A DNA stretch of 64,000 nucleotides from Agromyces agglutinans (GTDB taxonomy: Bacteria; Actinomycetota; Actinomycetes; Actinomycetales; Microbacteriaceae). Below, one piece after another: positions 24,402 to 32,008 of this stretch. The translations under genes were made by a program, and so were the position numbers. The notes under the pieces were generated by a model. That model was not told the DNA's origin, made no database searches, and saw only the letters and a list, made by a program, of their open reading frames with translations. Position 1 is the first letter of the stretch; each line of letters opens with the position of its first letter. Where the stretch lies: the NCBI RefSeq assembly GCF_009647605.1, contig NZ_WJIF01000007.1:113150-177149 (forward strand). The letters run 5' to 3'.

Positions 24402-26287
24402 TCGGAGTGGTGAACGGTCGGTCGGGAGGCTTCGGGTGAGCGATCGGTGCGGGCGGATGCCTCGCGGCCGGCGGGTTCGCGGCCGGGTGCCTCGCGAACG
24501 GATGCCTCGGCGTCGGCGTCGATCGCGTCGATCAGCGGCGTGGCGAGCGCGATGGCCGCTTCGGCCCAGGTGGCACCGGGCTGCGGTTCGACGTGCGGCG
24601 GCTCGAGTCCGCACGCGAGCGCCAGCGCGTGCGATGCCCGCCGGAGCGCCTCCGCCGCAGCCGGGTCGAGCGGCCCGTCGGGCGCGACGTCGAGGGTCGC
24701 GCGCCGCGCGTCGTCGAGCCCGCCGTAGGCGATGAGCAGCGACCCGGCGAGGAATGCCGGATGGATGGGCGAGAGATCGCTCGCCCAGACGATCGGTGCG
24801 CCCGCGCGGAGCATCCCGACCTGCACGGCGACCCGGCCGCGCGCGTCGCGCGCGAGGTCGGCGACATCGACGCCGCGCCGGACCGAGGCGGCGGCGAGCT
24901 CACCCGCCGCCTCGCCGATCGCCCACTCCCCCGGATGGACGCGGTACGCGGCGGCCGCGATCTGCGTGGCCGCGAGGTTCTTGGCTCCGGCGACGAGGTT
25001 CACGGGCGACCCGGCGACGAGCGAGCGCAGCGGCACCTGGAACGGCGCGGTGGGCGCGTACACGCTCGGGTGGCCGCCCACCCGCGGGTGGAGGTCGGCG
25101 TGGTACCAGGCCACGCCGACGGCATCGTCGAACTCGTGGGCGCGGGCGACGCCGTCGCGGGGTGCGAGGTCGTGCTCGGTCACGGGCTCCGGCGCGCGAA
25201 GCCGGCGCGATTCGCGTACGTAGGGCGATTCGGCGAACCCGTCGGGCGTACCCGAGACCTCGGGCGCGAGCCGGAGTTCGGGGTGGCCGCGGCCGCCGTC
25301 GTCGCGCGGCGCCTCGGTGCGGAGCCAGTGCACGAAGGCGTCGGCGAGCCGCCGGGCCGCGGCATCCGTCGCCGTGGGGTCGGCGACCAGGCCCGAGCCG
25401 TACCAGTCGTTGCCGTGCCAGTTGATGATCGCCGTGTCGGGTCCGCCAACGAGTTCCGGCGAGCGGACGCGGCGGTACGACCAGAACGATCCGGGTGCCT
25501 CGGTGTCGTCGAACATCGCGAAGTCGTGGCTCGAGCCCGCGTCGTTCGAGAGGGTGAGGCTGAACGGCTGCGCGTCGCGCATCGCGGCGTACGCTTCGGG
25601 GTCGTCACCGACCGGGTGCGGCGACGCATCGCGGACGAGCGCGGCGACGATGGTGCACGACTGCTCGGCCGACGGGTCGGGAGCGCCCGGCAGGGCGTGC
25701 GGTTCGTCGAACGCGTCTCGGCCCTCGCTGCCGATCACCCAGTCGGCGCCAGCGAGCGGCAGCAGGTCGCCCGTCTCGGTCGCGTCGACGACGACCTCGC
25801 CGGCGACGCGCAACTCACCGTCGCCGGTCGCGAAGCGGACGGCCGAGATCCGGTCGCCGCCCCCGCGCTCGACCTCGATCGGCCGCGCACCGGTGAGGAC
25901 CGTGACGAGCCCGGCATCGATCGCCGGCGCGAGGATCGCGTGCAGCACGCGCTCGCCGACGAGCGGTTCGAAGCACAGCCTGCTGACCCACCCGTCGCCC
26001 GGGTTGTCGACGCCGTACTCGGCGCGGATGCCGTCGCGGAACTCCCGGTAGCGTGCCGTGCAGCCGGTCGTCTCGATGAGGGGGTGCTCGTCGAGCGGGC
26101 TCGTGAGCTGGGTCGAGACCTGCCCGCCGATGCGGGACTCGGGGCCGGCCATCACGACCCGCAGGCCGTGCCCGGCGACGGCGAGCGCTGCGGCGATCGC
26201 GCCCAGGCCGATGCCGGCGACCACGACGTCGGCCACGAGGTCGGGCGCGATGTCGGGTGCGGAGCGCGCGACGGATACCGCGTTCAT
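24398..26287 (-). CDS. FAD-dependent oxidoreductase (FAD_oxidored family)
   Basis: 629-residue flavoprotein of the FAD-dependent oxidoreductase family often found in sugar-degradation loci. The N-terminal dinucleotide fold is DVVVAGIGLGAIAAALAVAGHG (about 20-41) followed by GGQVSTQ and a mid-protein DATETGDLL motif where these proteins contact the flavin. NLVAGAKNLAATQIAAAAYRVHPGEWAIGEAAG is the C-terminal FAD block. The last 45 residues are a Glu/Ala/Arg-rich low-complexity tail. It overlaps genes on both sides. It probably oxidises or dehydrates a sugar of the imported glycan; the exact reaction is unknown. Confidence 0.85.
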   Translation of the reverse strand: MNAVSVARSAPDIAPDLVADVVVAGIGLGAIAAALAVAGHGLRVVMAGPESRIGGQVSTQLTSPLDEHPLIETTGCTARYREFRDGIRAEYGVDNPGDGWVSRLCFEPLVGERVLHAILAPAIDAGLVTVLTGARPIEVERGGGDRISAVRFATGDGELRVAGEVVVDATETGDLLPLAGADWVIGSEGRDAFDEPHALPGAPDPSAEQSCTIVAALVRDASPHPVGDDPEAYAAMRDAQPFSLTLSNDAGSSHDFAMFDDTEAPGSFWSYRRVRSPELVGGPDTAIINWHGNDWYGSGLVADPTATDAAARRLADAFVHWLRTEAPRDDGGRGHPELRLAPEVSGTPDGFAESPYVRESRRLRAPEPVTEHDLAPRDGVARAHEFDDAVGVAWYHADLHPRVGGHPSVYAPTAPFQVPLRSLVAGSPVNLVAGAKNLAATQIAAAAYRVHPGEWAIGEAAGELAAASVRRGVDVADLARDARGRVAVQVGMLRAGAPIVWASDLSPIHPAFLAGSLLIAYGGLDDARRATLDVAPDGPLDPAAAEALRRASHALALACGLEPPHVEPQPGATWAEAAIALATPLIDAIDADAEASVREAPGREPAGREASARTDRSPEASRPTVHHSE

Positions 26288-27858
26288 CGCTCACCCGCCG
26301 TCGAACGGAGTCGGACCTCGAAGGTGCGCCGCCACGGGAATGAGACGTCGGCCGCGGCGACCTCGAGCGCCGGGCCGGCACCCGGCAGCGCGGCGAGCGC
26401 CTCGGTCATCAGCTGCGCCGCGCGAGCGGCGGCGGCATCCACGTCGTCGAGCCGGTCGTGCCGGTCCGCGCGCGACGCGAGTTCGCTCCGCAGCCGCGCG
26501 CGGGCGAAGCTCATGTACGCGTAGTCCTCGATCAGGCGCAGGCGGAGGTGCCGCTCGGCCGCGGCGGCGTCGTAGCTGCCCGCCCCACGTGCCGCCGTGG
26601 CGACGACGAGGTGGCCCGCGACGGTGCCGAGCGTGTTGCCGGCGGTGTTCCACGCGGCGAAGCCGTCGAGGCGCCAGTAGGCCCCGTCGGCGAGCAGCGC
26701 CCGGACGAGTTCGGGGTCGGCGCCGTTGGGCTGGGCGGTGTCGGCCACCGCGACCGAGCGACCGGCGTCGAGGTGCGCGCGCACGAGGGCGACCGTGCGG
26801 CCCGCGGCCGAGGCATCCGTCGTCGCGGGCGGAGCGACCGCCCAGTCGCCGGCGCCGGCGCCGGCGGGAGCGTGCACGACGAGCACCGCATCGTGGTCGT
26901 CGCCCTCACGGACCGGAACCGCGCCGGCAGCGCGCAACTGGGTTCGCGCGGTCTCGCCGACCGCCCCCGTCTCGTACGGCGCGATGCGCTCGAGGCCGTC
27001 GGGCTCGGCGCACACGACCGCGACGCGGATCGCTCCACCGCCCGCACGGTCGGCGATGAGCCTCGTCGTCAGCACCGTCGCGGTCTCGTCGGCACCGGGG
27101 CCGACGACGACTCGGTCGCCGAGGTCGAGCCGGCCCGCCCACGTGGCGAGGTCGCCTTGCGCTGCGGCCGAGAGCGACCCCGGCACGGCGTCGTCGACGC
27201 CGACGAAGAGCCGGTCGATCGAGCCGTCGGCGGCCAGGCCGAGTGCGCTCAGGGCGAGCGCGTGCTGGCGCAGCCGTCGTGCGAGCCAGTCGGCGCGCAC
27301 GTCGGCCGGAATCTCGATGGTCGGCGAGGCGGATGCCGTTTCGCCGGGCCGAACGGTCGCCGACGCCGCGTGAGCGGGCCCACCGCTGTCGCCGAGCTCG
27401 GTCGACAGCGCGTGCAGCGCGCGACCCCAGCGCTCCCAGTAGTCGGGCTCCTCGAACGCGTCGTCGGCGTCGGGCGAACGCGGCACGACGACCGCGGCGT
27501 GCACCGGAACGTCGAGGCCGCGCAGCACCGACCAGCGCGCGAGCACCGCTTCGATCGGCTCGGTGCCGATGCGCGAGGGGATCAGGCCGCCGAAGCCGAG
27601 CGCGTCGAGCGAGACCACGACGCCGTCGGCGCCGGTCGCGGCCGTGCGCAGCCACTCGGCGACGAGATCGGCGTCGCCGGCCTCGCGCAGCCGAGGCCGG
27701 CCGGAGGCCGGCGGCAGCTCGACCGCGGCGCCCGCGATCGCCGCCACAAGGCCGGGCAGCTCGCTCGAGACGGGCCGCTCGTCGAGCGGCACGAGCAGGA
27801 TCCGCTGGCGTCCGGCCGGTGCATGGCTCGGGCCGGTCGCGGTGGCTGCTTCGTTCAC
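26284..27858 (-). CDS. DUF4127 family protein
   Basis: 524-residue protein of unknown function DUF4127. Hallmarks: ILLVPLDERPVSSELPGL (about 20-37), VVVSLDALGFGGLIPSR (about 83-99), GVDDAVPGS and DGFAAWNTAGNTLGTVAGH. These Asp/Arg/Asn-rich loops suggest a metal- or phosphate-binding enzyme. The GTG start overlaps the GntR stop (GTGA). No signal peptide. Conservation of the family with sugar transporters and glycosidases suggests a carbohydrate step. Here it sits between the regulator and the flavoprotein in an operon with NanE and GH38. I do not know its reaction. Confidence 0.85.
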   Translation of the reverse strand: MNEAATATGPSHAPAGRQRILLVPLDERPVSSELPGLVAAIAGAAVELPPASGRPRLREAGDADLVAEWLRTAATGADGVVVSLDALGFGGLIPSRIGTEPIEAVLARWSVLRGLDVPVHAAVVVPRSPDADDAFEEPDYWERWGRALHALSTELGDSGGPAHAASATVRPGETASASPTIEIPADVRADWLARRLRQHALALSALGLAADGSIDRLFVGVDDAVPGSLSAAAQGDLATWAGRLDLGDRVVVGPGADETATVLTTRLIADRAGGGAIRVAVVCAEPDGLERIAPYETGAVGETARTQLRAAGAVPVREGDDHDAVLVVHAPAGAGAGDWAVAPPATTDASAAGRTVALVRAHLDAGRSVAVADTAQPNGADPELVRALLADGAYWRLDGFAAWNTAGNTLGTVAGHLVVATAARGAGSYDAAAAERHLRLRLIEDYAYMSFARARLRSELASRADRHDRLDDVDAAAARAAQLMTEALAALPGAGPALEVAAADVSFPWRRTFEVRLRSTAGER

Positions 27859-28622
27859 GCGCGCCGCTTCACGTTGATCTGGAAGTCGTACCGGTCGCCC
27901 CGGTACACGCTGTTCGACGCCTCGATGCGCCGGCCGTGCGCGTCGAACACGATGCGCGACACGGTCAGCGCCGCCGCGCCCGGCTCGGTGTCGAGCAGTT
28001 CGGCCTGCGCCTCGTCGAGCGTCACCGCGCGCAGGGTCTGGTGGGCGCGCGCGGGCGACGCGCCGGCGTGCTCGAAGTACGCGTACAGCGAGCCGAGCAG
28101 TTCGGGGCCGAGGTTCTCGCCGGTCAGCCACTCGGGCAGCCAGAGTCCCTCCACGCACAGCGGTGCCCCGTCGGCGGTGCGCAGGCGCTCGATGTGCACG
28201 ACGCGCGACCCGACCGGGATCAACAGCTCGCGCGCGACGCGCTCGTCGGCGCGCACGTGCTCGAGGCGGAGCACGCGCGAGCCGGGCGTCATCCCGCGCT
28301 CGGCGATGTCCTCGGAGAACGAGGTGAGGTACGGCGACTTCGTGACCAGGTCTTTATCGGCCACGAAGGTCCCCGACCCCTGCACGCGATAGACCCAGCC
28401 GTGGTCGGCGAGTCGTGCGAGCGCCTGGCGCACCGTCGCACGACTCACGGCGAACCGGTTCGCGAGCTCGCGCTCGGGGGGCAGCGGGTCGTGCGGCGCG
28501 AGGTGGGAGATCACCTCGTCGCGCAGCCGCGCCTTCATGGCCTCGGCCTTCGACGCCGGGGCATCCGTCTCGCCGGTGAACGACGCGCCCGTCTCGGCGA
28601 CCGCCTCCGTCTCGGTACTCAT
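27855..28622 (-). CDS. GntR-family (HutC type) regulator of system 3
   Basis: 255-residue repressor: an Ala/Thr-rich N-terminal tail of about 25 residues, winged helix with LPPERELANRFAVSRATVRQALARLADHGWVYRVQGSGTFVA (about 47-88), then a UTRA effector domain (HIERLRTADGAPLCVEGLWLP; ASNSVYRGDRYDFQ). UTRA proteins such as DasR, NagR and YvoA bind phosphorylated amino sugars. It lies inside the operon, overlapping permease and DUF4127 genes by 4 bases each. The palindromes at 31812 and 31930 resemble HutC-type operators. The predicted effector is an intermediate such as GlcNAc-6-P or ManNAc-6-P. Confidence 0.92.
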   Translation of the reverse strand: MSTETEAVAETGASFTGETDAPASKAEAMKARLRDEVISHLAPHDPLPPERELANRFAVSRATVRQALARLADHGWVYRVQGSGTFVADKDLVTKSPYLTSFSEDIAERGMTPGSRVLRLEHVRADERVARELLIPVGSRVVHIERLRTADGAPLCVEGLWLPEWLTGENLGPELLGSLYAYFEHAGASPARAHQTLRAVTLDEAQAELLDTEPGAAALTVSRIVFDAHGRRIEASNSVYRGDRYDFQINVKRRA

Positions 28623-29539
28623 CCCTTGACCGCCCCTTCGCCCGCTCCGCGGAAGAACCATTTCTGTGCAATGAAGAACGCGACGATCAGCGGTATGACG
28701 GCGATCATCGTGCCCGCCGCGACGACCTTCTGGTCGTCGGCGAAGGCGCCCGCGAGGAACTCGAGGCCGACCGTGAGGGTGTAGTTCTGCTGGCTCGTGA
28801 GCACGATCTGCGGCCAGAGGAAGTCGTCCCACGCGAACATGAAACTGAAGATACCGACGACGGCCATCGTGCCCTTGACCTGCGGCATCGACACGCGCCA
28901 GTACCGTTGGAACTCGCTGGCGCCGTCGATGACGGCGGCCTCGTCGACGGCCTTCGCCAGCGAGCCGAACGCGGTGCGGAAGAGCAGGATCGAGAACCCG
29001 GTGACCGCGCTCGGCAGGATGACGCCGGCCAGCGTGTCGACCAGGCCGAGCTGCTTCGACGTCAGGAAGACCGAGATGAAGATCACCTCGAACGGGATGA
29101 CGAGCGTGGCGAGGAAGAGCAGGTACGCCGACGCGTTGCCACGGAACCGCAGCCGTGCGAGCGCCCAGCCCGCCATGGACCCGAACAGGATGTTCGTGAT
29201 CGTCGACACCGTCGCGACGATCAGCGAGTTGCCGATGAAGGTCCACACCGGGATGATCTCGGCGACCTTGGCGAAGTTCTCGAGCGTGGGGTCGCGCGGG
29301 ATGAAGTACGGCGGGTAGGAGAACACGCTGTCGGCGTCGCCCTTGAGCGACGTGCCGAGCGTGTAGACGAACGGGCCCATGAGCAGCACCAGCACGGCGG
29401 CGAGCACGACGTAGTGCAGCACGCGCTTCGCCACGCCGGCGGGTCGCATCGGGCGCCGGCGCGGTCGACGTGCGGGCCGCGGCGCGGCGCCGACGGATGC
29501 CTCGGCGAGGGCGGGATCGGTGGATTCGATGACGCTCAT
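28619..29539 (-). CDS. Carbohydrate ABC permease, MalG type (system 3)
   Basis: 306-residue CUT1 permease with an Arg/Pro-rich cytoplasmic N-terminus, six membrane segments and EAA loop EAAVIDGASEFQRYWRVSMP near residue 205. Its start overlaps the partner permease stop and its stop overlaps the GntR start, so the whole set is translationally coupled. Likely imports a mannose- or ManNAc-containing oligosaccharide with the binding lipoprotein at 30423-31754. Confidence 0.92.
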   Translation of the reverse strand: MSVIESTDPALAEASVGAAPRPARRPRRRPMRPAGVAKRVLHYVVLAAVLVLLMGPFVYTLGTSLKGDADSVFSYPPYFIPRDPTLENFAKVAEIIPVWTFIGNSLIVATVSTITNILFGSMAGWALARLRFRGNASAYLLFLATLVIPFEVIFISVFLTSKQLGLVDTLAGVILPSAVTGFSILLFRTAFGSLAKAVDEAAVIDGASEFQRYWRVSMPQVKGTMAVVGIFSFMFAWDDFLWPQIVLTSQQNYTLTVGLEFLAGAFADDQKVVAAGTMIAVIPLIVAFFIAQKWFFRGAGEGAVKG

Positions 29540-30414
29540 GCTTCCCGGTTCTCCCTGTTGAGCTTCTGGAGCACGACCGTGAGCCCGATGGTGAAGACGA
29601 ACAGCACGAGGCTCATCGCGGCGGCGTACCCGATCTGGCCGTCGAATCCGCTGCCGACCTCCCGGATGGTGAAGACCATGGACCGGACGGTGCCGCCCGG
29701 CCCGGCCGTCGGGCCCGCGATCACGTAGATCTCCGCGTACACCTTCATCGCGGCGATCGCCGACAGCACGCCGACGAGCAGCATCGTCGGCCGCACCGAG
29801 GGGATGGTCACCGACCAGAACCGGCGGATGCTCCCGGCGCCGTCGACCTGGGCCGCCTCGTGCAGTTCACCGGGCACATTGGCCAGCGCGGTCAGGTAGA
29901 TCACCATGTAGAACCCGAGGCCCTTCCAGACCGTGACGAGCATGCAGCTGAACAGCAGGAGCGTGCCGTCGGTGAGGAACGGCAGCGGTTCCTGCACGAT
30001 CCGCAACGTCTGGAGGAGCCAGTTGACCGGCCCCTGTTCCTTGAGGAGGAACACCCAGATGAGGCCGACGACGACCATCGACGCGATGACCGGCGTGTAG
30101 AAGGACGCGCGGAAGAACGGCATCGCCGGGATCTTCGGCTGCACGAGCAGGGCGAGCAGCAGCGGCAGCGCCACGAGGAGCGGCACCACGACGACGACGT
30201 AGAGGAGGGTGTTGCCGGCCGAGAGCCAGAACACCTCGGAGGACGCGAGGGCCCCGAAGTTCTCCAGACCGATGTACTGTCCGCCCGATGACAGCCGGAA
30301 GTCGGTGAACGACAACTGGACGGTTCGGAAGAACGGCACGATGTGGAACACCAGCGCCACGGCGAGGGCCGGGGCCAGCAGGAGCCACGGGGTGAGGAGT
30401 CTTCGGGGCCGCAT
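29536..30414 (-). CDS. Carbohydrate ABC permease, MalF type (system 3)
   Basis: 292-residue CUT1 permease, six membrane segments, EAA loop EAAQVDGAGSIRRFWSVTIP near residue 195. It starts 8 bases after the binding-protein stop. Partner of the MalG-type permease with which it overlaps by 4 bases. No ATPase gene is present in the operon. Confidence 0.92.
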   Translation of the reverse strand: MRPRRLLTPWLLLAPALAVALVFHIVPFFRTVQLSFTDFRLSSGGQYIGLENFGALASSEVFWLSAGNTLLYVVVVVPLLVALPLLLALLVQPKIPAMPFFRASFYTPVIASMVVVGLIWVFLLKEQGPVNWLLQTLRIVQEPLPFLTDGTLLLFSCMLVTVWKGLGFYMVIYLTALANVPGELHEAAQVDGAGSIRRFWSVTIPSVRPTMLLVGVLSAIAAMKVYAEIYVIAGPTAGPGGTVRSMVFTIREVGSGFDGQIGYAAAMSLVLFVFTIGLTVVLQKLNRENREA

Positions 30415-30422
30415 CGCGATGC

Positions 30423-31754
30423 CTACTTCGTCGCGCCGGTGATCTCGTTGGCCGCGTCGACCGCCTGGTCGAGCGCGTCCTGCGCCGAGAGCTCACCGGT
30501 GAGCGCGAGCTGGATCTTCGCGAGCACCGCGTTCTTCACCTGGTCGTCGTACTGCACGGGGGTGAGGTTGGCGGCGTTCGGGAGCTGGTTCGCCGAGAGC
30601 TTGCGCGCCTTCGACAGCTCGGTGCCGTCGGAGTCGTCCTGGAAGAACTCGTCGTCGATCGCGTCGGTCACCGACGGCAGCACCGGGGCGATCTTGGCGA
30701 GCGCGAGCTGGTTCTCGGCGTTGGTGATGAACTCCGCGAACGCGAGCGCGGTGCCCTGGTTCTCGCTCGTCTTCGGGATGAGCAGGCCCATGACGCTCAT
30801 GTTGTAGGTGCCGCCGTCGGCGATGATCTGCGGCGCGACCTTGGTCTTGGCGAAGACGTCGGGCGAGTTCTGCTCGATGCCGTTCAGGAAGTTCGGGCCC
30901 GAGGGGAAGGCTGCGATGGTGCCGGCCATGTAGCCCTCCTTCGCGTCGTTCAGCGTCTGCGTGACCGAGTCGGCGGGGAACACGCCCGACTGGTACATCT
31001 GCGCGAGCTGTTCGACGTGCGCGACCGCGTCGGGGGTGTTGAACGTCCACACGAGGTCTTCGTCGATGAGCGGCACGCCGATCTTCGCGAGGTCGGTCAT
31101 GAACCGGTTCTCGAGGGCGGGGTGCAGGCCGTAGAACGCACCCGCGCCCGCGGCGCTGACGGTCGCGGCGTTCTCGTAGAGCTCGTCGAAGGTCTCGGGC
31201 GCCTGCTCGGGGTCGAGGCCCGACTGCTCGTAGAGGCCCGCGTTGTACATGGTGACCTCGCTGGTGAGGTACCACGGCACGCCGAAGGAGCCCTCGACGC
31301 CGGGGACCTTGAAGCCGTCCCACGCGCCGGGCACGTAGAGGTCGGCGAGGTCGGGCGCGGCCTCGTCGAGGTCGAGGAACACGCCCTCGCGCTCGAGCGG
31401 TTGCGCGAAGTTCGGGTTCATGTTGACCACGTCGGGCAGGTTGCCCGCCGCGGCGTCGGCCGCGAACTTCTCCTGTGCGCCGGCGAACGGCACGTCGATC
31501 CACTCGACCTCGGTGCCGGGGTACTCCTCCTCGAACGCCGCGATCGAGTCCTCGATGTACTTCTTCAGGTCGGGATTGGAGCTGAGCTCGAGGGTGGCGA
31601 AGCTGATCTCGCCCTCGACCTTGGCGAGCTCGTCGTCGGAGGCCGCCGACCCGGTGTCGACGCCCTCGAGGCTGCAGCCGGCGAGGGCGAACGTGAGTCC
31701 GGACGCGAGGGCGATCGCGCCCAGGAATCCGCGCTTGCGTGGTTTGAACGTCAT
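30423..31754 (-). CDS. Sugar-binding lipoprotein (system 3)
   Basis: 443-residue SBP family 1 lipoprotein. Signal MTFKPRKRGFLGAIALASG with an LAGC lipobox puts the lipidated Cys at about 27; an acidic Ser/Ala linker follows. The fold markers are SIAAFEEEYPGTEVEWIDVPF and DVVNMNPNFAQ. AAGG lies upstream of the ATG. It is the first gene of the system 3 operon, read from a promoter that carries the palindrome TGGTTCGTACCA. The ligand is inferred, from the mannosidase and epimerase downstream, to be a mannosyl or N-acetylmannosaminyl oligosaccharide. Confidence 0.92.
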   Translation of the reverse strand: MTFKPRKRGFLGAIALASGLTFALAGCSLEGVDTGSAASDDELAKVEGEISFATLELSSNPDLKKYIEDSIAAFEEEYPGTEVEWIDVPFAGAQEKFAADAAAGNLPDVVNMNPNFAQPLEREGVFLDLDEAAPDLADLYVPGAWDGFKVPGVEGSFGVPWYLTSEVTMYNAGLYEQSGLDPEQAPETFDELYENAATVSAAGAGAFYGLHPALENRFMTDLAKIGVPLIDEDLVWTFNTPDAVAHVEQLAQMYQSGVFPADSVTQTLNDAKEGYMAGTIAAFPSGPNFLNGIEQNSPDVFAKTKVAPQIIADGGTYNMSVMGLLIPKTSENQGTALAFAEFITNAENQLALAKIAPVLPSVTDAIDDEFFQDDSDGTELSKARKLSANQLPNAANLTPVQYDDQVKNAVLAKIQLALTGELSAQDALDQAVDAANEITGATK

Positions 31755-31811
31755 TGTGTGAACCTTCCGGAACAGGACTGGACGGTGCGTCCGGAAGCAG
31801 ACGGTATCAAG

Positions 31812-31823
31812 TGGTTCGTACCA
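31812..31823. promoter_or_regulatory. Candidate GntR operator (system 3 operon)
   Basis: TGGTTCGTACCA, one mismatch from a perfect palindrome, lies just upstream of a GATACC -10-like box of the binding-protein gene. It is nearly identical to the site at 31930 and resembles HutC-type operators (GGT...ACC). Confidence 0.7.
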
Positions 31824-31890
31824 ATGCAAGCCAGAATGAACCACCGTCTTCCCAAGCGCACCTTTCCAGCGTTCCCATGCGCACGCTCGG

Positions 31891-31919
31891 TTGCGCCAGA
31901 GTGGATGCCTCGCTACCGT
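31891..31919 (+). promoter_or_regulatory. Promoter of secreted GH10-like gene
   Basis: TTGCGC (31891-31896), 17-base spacer, TACCGT (31914-31919) on the plus strand; the start point would fall near 31926, directly before the palindrome at 31930. Confidence 0.5.
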
Positions 31920-31929
31920 GTGCCGAGAT

Positions 31930-31941
31930 TGGTTCGAACCA
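31930..31941. promoter_or_regulatory. Candidate GntR operator (GH10-like gene)
   Basis: TGGTTCGAACCA, a perfect 12-bp palindrome at about +5 to +16 of the divergent promoter. Shared with the 31812 site, it links the secreted protein to the system 3 operon. Confidence 0.7.
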
Positions 31942-32008
31942 TTTGGATTCGATCGACCGGTCGGTTGCGCTCAACTGGCGCCCGATGACGAGACGAAGGA
32001 GTCGAAAC

